Positions 9,153 through 17,743 of a DNA stretch of 64,000 nucleotides are shown here, piece by piece; position 1 is the first letter of the stretch; every line of letters starts with the position of its first letter. Source of the DNA: Lautropia dentalis (GTDB taxonomy: Bacteria > Pseudomonadota > Gammaproteobacteria > Burkholderiales > Burkholderiaceae_E); the NCBI RefSeq assembly GCF_003892345.1, contig NZ_RRUE01000001.1, forward strand, positions 775,008 to 839,007, given 5' to 3'. The translations under genes were made by a program, and so were the position numbers. A model generated the notes under the pieces. The model did not search any database. It saw nothing but the letters and a program-made list of their open reading frames with translations, and was not told the DNA's origin.

Positions 9153-10346
9153 ATGTGGAAAACGCCCTTCAATTCACGTGGCCAGCGAGCCCCCAGCACC
9201 GCGCCTGCCGTTGCTGCCGAAGCGTCCCGTCCGGTATTCCGGGTGGCTGCGTTCGGGCTCGGCCAGCGTTTCCTGCGGCTGATCGAACTGATCTTCCAGT
9301 GCGAGCAGCACAACCCGCACCGCTACGAACTGGCCGATACCCGCACCAGTGGCGAGTTCGACATCGCCCTGGTCAATCTCACCATCCCCGGCGGGGTGGA
9401 CACGGCCCGCCGCTTGCGCAGTCTGCCGCGCGCCGTGCCGGTCATCGGGGTGGGGCGTCGCGCCAATCGCCTGCGCGGTGCCGACGACCTGCTGTTTTCC
9501 TCCTTCACGCATGACGTGCTGGGCGTGCTCAACCGCTCGGCCGACATCCTGGTGGCCCGTGCCCAGCAGCATGCTTTCAATCGCAGCACGCTGACGGCGC
9601 GTACCCTGCTGGCAGACAGCCGGCTGCCTGCCGATGTGCAGCTGCGCGCCCTGGTCATCGATCCCAGTCCCTCCAGCCGCAGCCACGTCACCGTGGGCAT
9701 GCGCCAGCTGGGTCTGGATGTGGATGGCGTGGGCACCCTCGAGCAGGCCAGCGACGTGCTGGCCACCCGGGCGTACGATCTCATCCTGGTCGATCCGCAG
9801 CAGCCCGATGGCTGCGGGCTGGAAATGCTGCGGCGTTACCGCAAGGCCACGGGGTCCACGGTGCCGGTGGTGGTGCTGAGTGCCCGCTCCGGCATTTCCG
9901 ACCTGCTGCGTTCGGCCATGGCCGGCTGTGCCGGCTATCTGGTCAAACCGCTGTCTTCGGCGGCCCTGCAGGCCACGGTGCGCCGTGTGCTCCTGCGGCA
10001 TGTCTATCCCCGCCAGGGGGCGGCCATGGGCGCGGTGGCGCTGGGTGCTTCCCCAAAGGAGAGTGAGCACCGTCAACCCGCCCCGGGCTGGCGGGTGGTC
10101 GACAGCCTGCGCAGCCATGGCGTGGCCGGTTTCCAGTTCGTGCTGGGCAAGTGTGGTCTGGGCTATGCCTTCGGCAGAACGGGGCGCTCCGGTGGGTTGC
10201 ACCGTCACAGTGCCCGGCGTGGCGGGCAGGGGGCCACGGTCGATTCCTTCCTGCTGGGGCCCACCGATGTGGCGGTGTGGCGGCCGGGCAGCACCCATTC
10301 TGCCGTGGAAGTGGGCATGGCACGAAGCAGCCTGCGGTCTTTCTGA
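9153..10346 (+). CDS. Response-regulator-like protein with two receiver-type domains
   Basis: A 397-residue protein with no recognisable DNA-binding domain. Residues about 35-150 look like a degenerate receiver (FDIALVNLTIPGG in the position where the phosphorylated Asp normally sits, here Asn). Residues about 170-290 form a better receiver: ALVIDPSPSS at the acidic pocket, DLILVDPQQPDG with the likely phospho-acceptor Asp, VVVLSA and the conserved lysine in GYLVKPLS. The C-terminal 100 residues are Gly/Ser/Arg-rich and not recognised. A possible start at 9021 is less likely than ATG 9153. Output role unknown: it might act by protein contact only. Confidence 0.75.
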   Translation: MWKTPFNSRGQRAPSTAPAVAAEASRPVFRVAAFGLGQRFLRLIELIFQCEQHNPHRYELADTRTSGEFDIALVNLTIPGGVDTARRLRSLPRAVPVIGVGRRANRLRGADDLLFSSFTHDVLGVLNRSADILVARAQQHAFNRSTLTARTLLADSRLPADVQLRALVIDPSPSSRSHVTVGMRQLGLDVDGVGTLEQASDVLATRAYDLILVDPQQPDGCGLEMLRRYRKATGSTVPVVVLSARSGISDLLRSAMAGCAGYLVKPLSSAALQATVRRVLLRHVYPRQGAAMGAVALGASPKESEHRQPAPGWRVVDSLRSHGVAGFQFVLGKCGLGYAFGRTGRSGGLHRHSARRGGQGATVDSFLLGPTDVAVWRPGSTHSAVEVGMARSSLRSF

Positions 10347-10376
10347 CCGGATACGCCCAGACGCCCGTCTGGAACG

Positions 10377-10465
10377 TCCATCACACGCACATCCATCGCA
10401 CGTACATCCGTCACACGTACATCCGTCACACGTACGGCCATTCACGCACATCCATCACATGTGCG
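10377..10465 (+). repeat. Imperfect 15-bp tandem repeat, about 6 copies
   Basis: Unit near TCCGTCACACGTACA, with variants TCCATCACACGCACA and TCCATCGCACGTACA. It lies just after the stop of the receiver-domain gene. It may be a minisatellite. No coding function is apparent. Confidence 0.75.
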
Positions 10466-10572
10466 ACCATCATGCCCACTGGATTGCCCGGACCTGGGGA
10501 GGCAAAGTGCTGCAGGTGCTTTGCAGAGGCCCGCTTTCAGGGGCACCCTGACCTGGAACCCGGTCGCAACCG

Positions 10573-10612
10573 GCAAAAAAAGCCCCGTCGAGACGGGGCG
10601 TTTTTTTGTCCG
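10573..10612. terminator. Bidirectional rho-independent terminator (efp and receiver gene)
   Basis: A GC stem, GCCCCGTC / GACGGGGC with a GA-rich loop, is flanked by seven A residues on the left and seven T residues on the right. It can terminate both the minus-strand efp transcript and the plus-strand receiver-gene transcript. Confidence 0.9.
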
Positions 10613-10623
10613 GGGTTGCCCGA

Positions 10624-11184
10624 TCACTTCACGCGGCTGCGATATTCGCCGTTGCGCGTGTCGATTTCAATCTTGTCACCGGTTTCGACGAAGGCGGGCA
10701 CCTGCACCTCGAAGCCGGTGGGCTTGATGCGGGCGGGCTTGAGCACCTTGCCGGAAGTGTCGCCACGCACGGCGGGCTCGGTGTACTCGACCTCACGGAC
10801 CAGGCTGGTGGGCAGTTCCACCGAGATGGCGCGGCCGTTGTACATCACCACTTCACAGGGCATGCCCTCTTCGAGATAGTTCAGGGCGTCGCCCATGTTC
10901 TCGCCATCGACTTCGTACTGGTTGTACTCGGCGTCCATGAAGACGTAGGCGGGGTCGGAGAAGTACGAGTAGGTGACTTCGGTCCGTTCCAGCACCTGGA
11001 TTTCGAATTTGTCGTCGGCGCGATAGACGCTTTCGGTGCCGGAGCCCGTCAGCAGGTTCTTCATCTTCAGCTTGACGACGGCGGCGTTGCGGCCAGACTT
11101 GTTGTATTCGGCCTTGATGACGACCATGGGATCGTTGCCGATCATGATCACGTTGCCGACGCGCAGTTCCTGGGCGGTTTTCAT
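10624..11184 (-). CDS. efp: Translation elongation factor P
   Basis: EF-P relieves ribosome stalling at proline runs. The 186-residue protein has the normal three-domain length. The tip loop reads KSGRNAAVV, with an arginine where E. coli has the modified lysine. Arginine-type EF-P is rhamnosylated by EarP, and the earP gene is next upstream (11386-12936). A strong terminator follows the stop. The 200-bp gap to earP contains a partial copy of the dispersed hairpin repeat. Confidence 0.97.
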   Translation of the reverse strand: MKTAQELRVGNVIMIGNDPMVVIKAEYNKSGRNAAVVKLKMKNLLTGSGTESVYRADDKFEIQVLERTEVTYSYFSDPAYVFMDAEYNQYEVDGENMGDALNYLEEGMPCEVVMYNGRAISVELPTSLVREVEYTEPAVRGDTSGKVLKPARIKPTGFEVQVPAFVETGDKIEIDTRNGEYRSRVK

Positions 11185-11320
11185 GGGTGTGTGTTGTGTC
11201 CGGGGGTTGAGGCTTGAGCTGAATCCGTGATTATAGCGGGTTGTGGGGGTGGGGCGGTCAGAAATCTGGGGGGCTGCGATGCACGGAAGGTGGTTCCGGT
11301 GCAGGGAGTTCCTGCTGGAA

Positions 11321-11386
11321 GACGACTCCGTTGCGGCACGCGCTGTGGTCCGGTACGCCCCCGCGGCTCATACGCTCACTGAAGCT
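11321..11386 (+). repeat. Dispersed repeat, partial copy C
   Basis: This stretch, running GACGACTCCGTTGCGGC through ACGCTCACTGAAGCT, matches the reverse complement of about 14762-14826 in copy B with a few differences. The two hairpins of the full repeat are missing: the copy breaks off at the GAAGCT that should begin the first stem, exactly where the earP stop codon lies. Confidence 0.65.
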
Positions 11387-12936
11387 CAGATGTGGTGATT
11401 TCGTGCAAAGGCAACCAGCCGGGCTGCCAGATCCGGTGCCTCACGGGCACCGATGTCCGATATCCGTTGTGCCAGAGTGGTTGCTTCATGCAGGTCGTGC
11501 AGCCAGGGGAGGATGGCGGTCAACAGGGCTTCAGGGGCGCCGTTCCAGGCGTGCATGGCCTGTTGCCAGCGTTCGAAGGCAGTCTGCCGTGTGGGGTTGT
11601 CCCCGATGCCCAGCCACCGGGTGCAGCGCTGCAGAAAGGCTTCCAGCTTGTCCAGATGGGTGGTTTCGGTTTGAGGATAGGCCTGCCACAGCCAGGGTTT
11701 GCCGGCCCAGAGCGCGCGCAGCCAGGAATCCTCACCGCGCACGAGGTTGAGATCGCAGCTCCAGAGCAGGCGGTCGAATTCGGGCTGGGGCAGGAAGGGC
11801 AGCGGGGTGATCTTCACATGTGCGGGGTGGGCAGCGGCCAGCGCATGCAGCGGCTGCAGCCAGGGCTGGGTGCTGGCGCCGGGGATCAGCAGATGCAGCC
11901 GCCGGCAGGGGCCATTCGTTCCGGAAGGGCCATCGGATGGAGGCATATCCGTCAGCCACGCCTTCAGCGGGGGCAGCAGGGGGGCCGAGGCATAGCAGAG
12001 CACGCTGACCAGCAGCTCGTCAGGTGCGTGCTGCACGCCATGCCGGGCCAGCCAGTGCAGACGGTTCCCGGGATCGGCCAGAAAGGCGTCGCGCTGCGCC
12101 AGCAGATCCCGCTCGCGCAGCAGGCCACCGGTGCGGGCGGTGAAGCCGGGGTTGAAGAAGTATTCGACCAGACCATCCGGCTGCAGGCTGGGCAGGCCGT
12201 GACCTGCCTCCACCCAGTCCTCGGCGCTCAGGTATTCCAGCTGCAACAGCAGCGGGGGCAGGGCAGACCCCTTACCGTCGTGCATTTCCGGGTTCGATGC
12301 ATCCACCTGCGGTGCCGGGTGAGCTGATGCTGTGCGAGCTGGTGCTGGGTGAGCTGGTGCCCGGTGAGGCGGTGCCGGCTGAGTTGATGCCGGCTGAGCT
12401 GCCACCGGCACCGGACGTATGCTTCGCGTCTTCAGGGCGGCACGCGCTGCCGGTGGCAGCCGGACCTGAAAGCCGCAGACGATCACGTCGGCTCCTTCGA
12501 TCAGGGCAGGACTGTCGTGCAGTGGGTGTATCGTGAGGCTGCCATCGGGACAAGGGGGGGCGTTGGCTGCTGCTGTCTCTGCAGCGGTCGCGGAAGCCGT
12601 GATGGCTGGGTCACCTTGTTCTGCTCCGGATGCAGGTGTGGATGCGGATGTGGGGGCACGGAGATGGGCGCAGGGAGAGGGGAGCTGGAACCATGCCGGT
12701 GCCAGCTGCTGCATGATCTCCGGCTGGTCGATGAAGAACCGGACCGTACAGCCGTATTCGTTTCGCAGTTGCCGGGCCAGCCGCCACATCACGCCGGCAT
12801 CGCCGAAGTTGTCGATCACCTGACAGAGCAGGTGCCAGCAGCGGGGGGCGGCGTGGGAAGCCAGTCCGTCAGCAGGGGTGGAGGACATCGGGATGGGGGA
12901 AAGGGAGGACACTGCGCTGGAACCGGGGCTGATCAT
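11386..12936 (-). CDS. earP: EF-P arginine rhamnosyltransferase EarP
   Basis: Transfers rhamnose from dTDP-rhamnose to the tip arginine of EF-P, activating it. The N-terminal signature of the family is clear (LLCQVIDNFGDAGVMWRLARQL), as is the donor-binding region near the C terminus (CDLNLVRGEDSWLRALWAGKPWLWQAYPQ). At 516 residues it is longer than the usual 370-400: extra Ala/Pro/Thr-rich inserts occupy residues about 90-125 and 185-235 and are probably disordered surface loops. The start overlaps the stop of the upstream PIN gene (ATGA); internal starts at residues 17-18 are also possible. Its substrate gene efp follows. Confidence 0.93.
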   Translation of the reverse strand: MISPGSSAVSSLSPIPMSSTPADGLASHAAPRCWHLLCQVIDNFGDAGVMWRLARQLRNEYGCTVRFFIDQPEIMQQLAPAWFQLPSPCAHLRAPTSASTPASGAEQGDPAITASATAAETAAANAPPCPDGSLTIHPLHDSPALIEGADVIVCGFQVRLPPAARAALKTRSIRPVPVAAQPASTQPAPPHRAPAHPAPARTASAHPAPQVDASNPEMHDGKGSALPPLLLQLEYLSAEDWVEAGHGLPSLQPDGLVEYFFNPGFTARTGGLLRERDLLAQRDAFLADPGNRLHWLARHGVQHAPDELLVSVLCYASAPLLPPLKAWLTDMPPSDGPSGTNGPCRRLHLLIPGASTQPWLQPLHALAAAHPAHVKITPLPFLPQPEFDRLLWSCDLNLVRGEDSWLRALWAGKPWLWQAYPQTETTHLDKLEAFLQRCTRWLGIGDNPTRQTAFERWQQAMHAWNGAPEALLTAILPWLHDLHEATTLAQRISDIGAREAPDLAARLVAFARNHHI

Positions 12937-13469
12937 GGTTTCTGCGTGGGGCGGGTGTCGCTTGCCCCTGTCACGCCCATGGCTTGTGGCTGAGGCATGC
13001 CTTCTGGCTGGATCGGGGTTTCTGGCTGGGTGATGCCTTCATGCTGGCCCCGCGTTTCCGCTGCCAGCATCTGCTCCACCGTACCGATGTGCAGGTCAAA
13101 GCGCTTCAGTGCAAACTTGCGGGCTGCCAGCAGGGCGCGGTCCTTCGACAGCAGCCAGTCCACCCGGTGCGCCACCGCCAGATCGAGGAACTTGCGGTCA
13201 TCCGGGTCGCGGCAGCTCAGGTTGCAGGGTGGGGCCACATCCACCTTCTCCGTCAGCGCCTCCCACTGCTGCAGGGCCGCCTGTTGCTGAACGTCGCTCA
13301 GTCCGAACTGCGGCCGTGCCAGCACCACCGCCAGCTCGCTGCGCATGGCATGCGTACCGATGGCCCGGTAGTGCCCGCTTTCCAGCCCGTCGCGCAGCGC
13401 CTGCACACGCGGGTCTCCAAAAACCACGAGGTCCAGCCAGATGTTGGTGTCGATGATGAGGCGGGGCAT
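12933..13469 (-). CDS. PIN-domain protein, putative toxin
   Basis: A 178-residue protein. Residues 1-140 form a PIN-type ribonuclease domain: the opening LIIDTNIWLDL supplies the first Asp, RSELAVV the Glu, and CRDPDDRKFLDLAVA the acidic pair of the DPDD type. This resembles the COG1569-type group often called toxin components. The last 40 residues are a Gln/Pro/Thr-rich tail. No antitoxin gene is adjacent; the frame overlaps earP by 4 bp, so the two are probably translated together. It is divergent from yaaA. A toxin role is inference: PIN proteins also act in RNA processing. Confidence 0.8.
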   Translation of the reverse strand: MPRLIIDTNIWLDLVVFGDPRVQALRDGLESGHYRAIGTHAMRSELAVVLARPQFGLSDVQQQAALQQWEALTEKVDVAPPCNLSCRDPDDRKFLDLAVAHRVDWLLSKDRALLAARKFALKRFDLHIGTVEQMLAAETRGQHEGITQPETPIQPEGMPQPQAMGVTGASDTRPTQKP

Positions 13470-13598
13470 GGCAGATGGGGGAGGCAGGAAAGGAAGACGG
13501 AACGGATAGTGCCATATTCTGCTCGCCCCCAAGCCGTCTGGAGCGAGTGATACATATCGACATCTTGGTCTTGATAAAGCATGGCTATAATAGAAGCC

Positions 13599-14402
13599 AT
13601 GAAGATCGTCCTTTCCCCCGCCAAGGCCCTCGACTACACCGCACCGGCCGTCGAGGTTCCCGCCACGCTGCCCGCGTTTCCCGAGCAGACCCGCCAGCTG
13701 GTCGACATCCTGCGCGGCTACGACGAAGTGGCCCTGTCCGGCCTGATGTCCATCAGCGCCGCCCTCTCGCGCGAGAACGTCGCCCGCTACCAGCGCTTTT
13801 CCGACACCTTCGACGACACCAACAGCCGTCCCGCCCTGTTTGCCTTCGATGGTGACGTGTACGACGGTATGGCTGCTCGTACCCTCACCCGGGCCGAAGC
13901 CGAACGCGCCAACGGCCTGGTGCGCATCCTCTCCGGCCTCTATGGCGTGCTGCGCCCCTTCGACCGCATGCAGCCCTACCGCCTCGAAATGGGCACCAAA
14001 CTGCCCAACTCCGCCGGTAAGGATCTCTACGCCTTCTGGCGCGAGCGCATCACCGCCACCCTCAACGAGACCCTGGCCGGGGACAGCACCCCCGTCCTCA
14101 TCAACCTCGCCTCCGACGAATACTTCAGCGCCGTCGACTCCAAAAAGCTCGACCATCCCATCATCAAGGTCGTCTTCGAAGAATGGCGTGACGACGCCAA
14201 ATCCCCCGAGGGCGGCAAATGGAAGATCATCTCCTTCAACGCCAAGCGCGCCCGCGGCCTGATGACCCGCTACGCCATCGACATCGACGCGCAGCGCCCC
14301 GACCAGCTCCTCGCCTTCGACCGCGACGGCTACCGCCTCGACGAATCCGCCTCCACCGACAGCAAATACGTCTTCCGCCGCAAGGACTGGCCGCCTGCGT
14401 AA
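13599..14402 (+). CDS. yaaA: YaaA-family peroxide stress protein (UPF0246)
   Basis: A 267-residue cytoplasmic protein of the YaaA/DUF328 family, which in E. coli limits free iron and DNA damage during hydrogen peroxide stress and binds DNA. The whole protein matches: MKIVLSPAKALDY at the start, ARYQRF, the conserved FDGDVYDGM, LSGLYGVLRPFD, YRLEMGT and NLASDEYF. I chose ATG at 13599, the conserved start, rather than 13581. It stands alone, divergent from the PIN-domain gene with 130 bp between. Confidence 0.93.
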   Translation: MKIVLSPAKALDYTAPAVEVPATLPAFPEQTRQLVDILRGYDEVALSGLMSISAALSRENVARYQRFSDTFDDTNSRPALFAFDGDVYDGMAARTLTRAEAERANGLVRILSGLYGVLRPFDRMQPYRLEMGTKLPNSAGKDLYAFWRERITATLNETLAGDSTPVLINLASDEYFSAVDSKKLDHPIIKVVFEEWRDDAKSPEGGKWKIISFNAKRARGLMTRYAIDIDAQRPDQLLAFDRDGYRLDESASTDSKYVFRRKDWPPA

Positions 14403-14629
14403 CGCCCACATGAGGCCCGTTTCTGGCCCTTCCGTTGCTGATGTCTGGTCAGAACCTGATATGCCGTGCCCGTCAAGGGGACGGTGAAAAATCCCTTCCC
14501 GCAAACGTTGACGAAGTAAAGATTTGCGGAGGGATGTAATCACGGGACCATCACCGGGGACGCGGAGATGAATGAATCCTGCACGCTCTGGTCACAAGGC
14601 CAGTCTGAATTTCGGAGAGAAGCGCTGCG

Positions 14630-14826
14630 GACCGGGACGGCACTGCGGCGATTTCGCGGTACGCGTGAACGACTTTCTGACAGGCGGGGCGCAGCCCCGG
14701 TTGTCGGAAAGTGTTATAGCGCTGGAGGTTTGTTGACCACGACGCAGGTCGTGGGCAACAAAGCTTCAGTGAGCGTATGAGCCGCAGGGGCGTACCGGTC
14801 CGCAGCGCGCGCCGCAACGGAGTCGT
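14630..14826 (-). repeat. Dispersed double-hairpin repeat, copy B
   Basis: Reverse-complement copy of 176-375. Hairpin 1 spans 14672-14710 (ACTTTCTGACA / TGTCGGAAAGT). Hairpin 2 spans 14722-14768 (GGAGGTTTGTTG...CCACGAC / GTCGTGG...CAACAAAGCTTC). Copy B keeps the two-hairpin order of copy A. The flank at 14769-14826 is shared with copy C. Confidence 0.65.
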
Positions 14827-14901
14827 CTTTCGCAAAAGGAAACACGCTGGCACCGGAGCCGTCTTCCAAAAGGAAGCTATCCCTGCACCAGAGCCATCTC
14901 T

Positions 14902-14931
14902 CAAAAGAAAACGGCCCCACAGCGGAGCCGT
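14902..14931 (-). terminator. Rho-independent terminator of glpK-glpF
   Basis: Read on the minus strand, an 8-bp stem ACGGCTCC / GGGGCCGT with a 5-base loop is followed by TTTCTTTT. It lies about 60 bp past the glpF stop. Confidence 0.75.
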
Positions 14932-14988
14932 CTTCTCGCATCAGGAAGCATTGGCGATTAAACCATGCCTTATGGGCGTCGGTTCAGC

Positions 14989-15735
14989 TCACGACAGCGC
15001 CATGTACGCCCATGCCGCCAGCGCACCCCCCACCATCGGCCCGATCCCCGGCACCACCGCATACGCCCAGTCCGGATTCGCCTTCACCGGCACCAACGTC
15101 AGCACCAGCCGCGGCCCGATGTCCCGCGCCGGATTGATCGCATAGCCCGTCGTACTGCCCAGACTCAGACCCAGCACCCACACCAGCAGCGCCACCGGCA
15201 CCGCACCAATCGAACCCAGCCCGATCGGCGTAGCCTCCGTCTGCCCCGGCAGTGTCATGCTCGCGCCCATGATGTAGAAAATCACGAACACCAGCACGAA
15301 GGTTGCCAGCACCTCGCAGAAAAAATTGGCCGGCAAATTGCGAATGGCCGGCCCCGTGCAGAAAGCAGCCTTTTTCGGGGCCTCATCTTCCGTGCTGTTG
15401 AACTGGTCACGGAAATAGACCCACACCAGAAACGCGCCGAGCATCCCGCCCAGCATCTCGCCGGCAAAATACGTCGGCACCAGCTCCCACGGCGTCTTGC
15501 CGATCATCGCCAGCCCCAGCGTCACCGCCGGATTCAGGTGCGCACCGCTCACCGGCCCGGCCACCGTCACCCCCGTGAACACCGCAAAGCCCCAGGCCGC
15601 CGTGATCACGATCCAGCCCGAACCACTGGCGTGTGTGTTCTTCAGTGCGCAACTGGCCACCACCCCATTGCCCAGCAAAAGCAGCAGCGCCGTGCCAATC
15701 AGCTCGGCAGTAAAAATGTTCATGTTTTTCTCCAT
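14989..15735 (-). CDS. glpF: Glycerol uptake facilitator
   Basis: An aquaglyceroporin of 248 residues with six membrane segments. Both pore half-helices carry the NPA signature: HLNPAVTLGLA in the first half and INPARDIGPRL in the second. The Asp after the second NPAR is characteristic of glycerol channels rather than water-only aquaporins. It follows glpK on the same strand with 99 bp between, and a terminator follows, so the pair imports glycerol and traps it as glycerol 3-phosphate. Confidence 0.95.
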   Translation of the reverse strand: MEKNMNIFTAELIGTALLLLLGNGVVASCALKNTHASGSGWIVITAAWGFAVFTGVTVAGPVSGAHLNPAVTLGLAMIGKTPWELVPTYFAGEMLGGMLGAFLVWVYFRDQFNSTEDEAPKKAAFCTGPAIRNLPANFFCEVLATFVLVFVIFYIMGASMTLPGQTEATPIGLGSIGAVPVALLVWVLGLSLGSTTGYAINPARDIGPRLVLTLVPVKANPDWAYAVVPGIGPMVGGALAAWAYMALS

Positions 15736-15834
15736 CGGCGCAGCCCGGGTTCAGGTGCGCCGTGTCAAGGCCATGTCGTGATGCGCCATGTCCGCACATG
15801 ACGCACCACGTCCGGTTTTTTATTCTTCGGTCTT

Positions 15835-17331
15835 TTACTCTTCGATCCAGTGACGGGCAGCGCGTACCGCCTTGTGCCAGTAGTGCAGCATCTCCTGCAC
15901 CCGCTCGGCCGGCAGCTTCGGCCTGAACACCTGGCCCACCTGCCACTGCTCGTGCAGCGCCTCGATGCTCGGCCAGTAACCGGTGGCCAGGCCGGCCAGA
16001 TAGGCCGCACCCAGCGCCGTGGTCTCGATGGTCCGGGGGCGCACGATGTCGAAGGCAAACAGGTCCGACTGCGTCTGCATCAGGTAGTCGCTCTTGCTGG
16101 CGCCACCGTCCACCCGCAGCTGGGCCGTTTCCTGGCCGGCATCGGCCTCCATGGCCTTCACGATGTCATAGACCTGGAACGCAATACCTTCCAGCGTGGC
16201 GCGGGCGATGTGGCCATCGGTGGTGCCGCGTGTGATACCCAGCAGTGCCCCGCGGGCGTACTGGTCCCAGTAGGGCGCACCCAGACCGGTGAGGGCCGGC
16301 ACGAAGTACACACCGCCGTTGTCTTCCACCGTATGGGCCAGGTTGTTGATGTCGGCCGAGGTGCGGATCAGGCGTGCCCCGTCGCGCAGCCACTGGATGG
16401 CCGCCCCGCCCACGAACACCCCGCCTTCCAGCGCATAGGTGGTCTTGCCGCCGATGTTCCAGGCCACCGTGGTCAGCAGGTTGTTGGCCGATTTCACCGG
16501 TTTGTCGCCCGTGTTCATCAGCAGGAAGCACCCGGTACCGTAGGTGTTCTTCAGCATGCCGGGCTCCGTGCACAGCTGGCCGAACAGGGCGGCCTGCTGG
16601 TCACCGGCAATGCCGGCAATGGGAATGGACACCTCGGTGAAGCGGGTGGAGGTTTCGCCATACACCTCGCTGGAGCTTTTCACCTGCGGCAGCATGGCGC
16701 GCGGCACGCCGAAGAGCTCGAGCAGCTCGTCGTCCCAGTCCAGTGTGTGGATGTTGTAGAGCATCGTGCGGCTGGCGTTGCTGGGGTCGGTCACGTGCAC
16801 CTGGCCGCGCGTGAAGTTCCAGATCAGCCAGGTGTCCACCGTGCCGAAGCACAGCTCGCCCCGTTCGGCCTTCTCGCGGGCGCCGGGCACGTTGTCCAGC
16901 ATCCACTTGACCTTGGTGGCCGAGAAATAGGCATCCAGCACCAGACCGGTCTTCTCCTGGATGCGTGCGCCGTGCTCCTCGCGAATCTGGTCGCAATATT
17001 TGGCCGTGCGGCGGTCCTGCCAGACGATGGCGTTGTGGATCGGCTCACCGGTGGCGCGGTCCCACACCAGCGTCGTCTCGCGCTGGTTGGTCACGCCGAT
17101 GGCCGTGATGTCGGCCGCATCCAGCCGCGATTTGGCCAGTGCTTCGGTCAGCACGGCCACCTGCGAGGCCCAGATCTCCTTGCCGTCGTGCTCCACCCAG
17201 CCCGGTTTGGGGAAGTACTGGTTGAACGGACGCTGGGCCACCGACACCATCTCGCCACGCTGGTCGAAGATGATGGCACGCGACGACGTGGTGCCCTGGT
17301 CCAGGGCCATGACATAACGGGGCTTGCTCAT
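15835..17331 (-). CDS. glpK: Glycerol kinase
   Basis: Phosphorylates glycerol to glycerol 3-phosphate using ATP. The 498-residue length is normal. The FGGY-family phosphate loop is at the N terminus ([15 protein letters not shown]), glycerol contacts appear in QRETTLVW and in [13 protein letters not shown], and the C-terminal ATP-binding region includes [11 protein letters not shown]. First gene of the glpK-glpF pair. It is divergent from a small antitoxin-like gene at 17425, with about 90 AT-richer bases between them that should hold the promoter. Confidence 0.97.
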   Translation of the reverse strand: MSKPRYVMALDQGTTSSRAIIFDQRGEMVSVAQRPFNQYFPKPGWVEHDGKEIWASQVAVLTEALAKSRLDAADITAIGVTNQRETTLVWDRATGEPIHNAIVWQDRRTAKYCDQIREEHGARIQEKTGLVLDAYFSATKVKWMLDNVPGAREKAERGELCFGTVDTWLIWNFTRGQVHVTDPSNASRTMLYNIHTLDWDDELLELFGVPRAMLPQVKSSSEVYGETSTRFTEVSIPIAGIAGDQQAALFGQLCTEPGMLKNTYGTGCFLLMNTGDKPVKSANNLLTTVAWNIGGKTTYALEGGVFVGGAAIQWLRDGARLIRTSADINNLAHTVEDNGGVYFVPALTGLGAPYWDQYARGALLGITRGTTDGHIARATLEGIAFQVYDIVKAMEADAGQETAQLRVDGGASKSDYLMQTQSDLFAFDIVRPRTIETTALGAAYLAGLATGYWPSIEALHEQWQVGQVFRPKLPAERVQEMLHYWHKAVRAARHWIEE

Positions 17332-17424
17332 CGGACACTCCTCTTATCAGTTTGAGGATGGATTGTCATTCCGGCGCAAAATGTCAGTTGTCAAATGCCA
17401 GTCTTTTTATAGGGTTATTCCCGA

Positions 17425-17670
17425 ATGGTGAAAAGTGTATCTGTCGCTGAGGTCAGGGCGCATTTTTCTGCCCTGCTGGCCGAAGTGGAGGCGGGCGGGC
17501 AGGTGGCCATCATGCGGCATGGCAAGGTGGTAGCACGTCTGGTACCCGGGCAGGCGCAAACCGCCCTGAACGCGCTCGAGCATCTGTGGGCGGGTGACCC
17601 CCGTACGGTGGATTTGCAGGAACCAGCCGATGCACCGCCCAGGCCGATGACATCGGCGTTGCCCTGGTGA
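17425..17670 (+). CDS. Phd/YefM-type antitoxin, orphan
   Basis: An 81-residue protein whose first 50 residues match the Phd/YefM fold (VSVAEVRAHFSALLAEVEAGG, then VAIMRHGKVVARLVP), the DNA-binding half of such antitoxins. No toxin gene follows: the next gene is convergent murB. The frame shifts character near its end. In the next frame, codons continue without a stop to about 17732 (ending GLLPGDWLV), so an old frameshift may have replaced the natural C terminus. It may therefore be a remnant of a toxin-antitoxin pair. Confidence 0.72.
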   Translation: MVKSVSVAEVRAHFSALLAEVEAGGQVAIMRHGKVVARLVPGQAQTALNALEHLWAGDPRTVDLQEPADAPPRPMTSALPW

Positions 17671-17743
17671 CAGACAGCACGTGCGAGTTTCGCCGCGTGG
17701 ATGGCCTGTTGCCGGGGGACTGGCTGGTCTGAACGGGAGCGGC

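Larger units (their letters stand above)
10347..10623. other. Intergenic region with 15-bp repeats and terminator
   Basis: Between the receiver protein and efp, which converge. It contains the imperfect 15-bp tandem repeat (10377-10465) and a strong bidirectional terminator (10573-10612). No gene seen. Confidence 0.5.
14403..14988. other. Convergent intergenic region with repeat copy B and glp terminator
   Basis: About 590 bp without a gene. It holds the complete inverted copy of the dispersed hairpin repeat (about 14630-14826), then three loosely related units beginning GGAG(T/C)CGTCTT between 14818 and 14940, and the terminator of the glpK-glpF operon. Confidence 0.5.

Noticed and set aside
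12933-14543. A single 536-codon gene covering the PIN domain and its upstream part
   Set aside because: The upstream part is antisense to yaaA; the PIN fold begins at MPRLIIDTN (13469).
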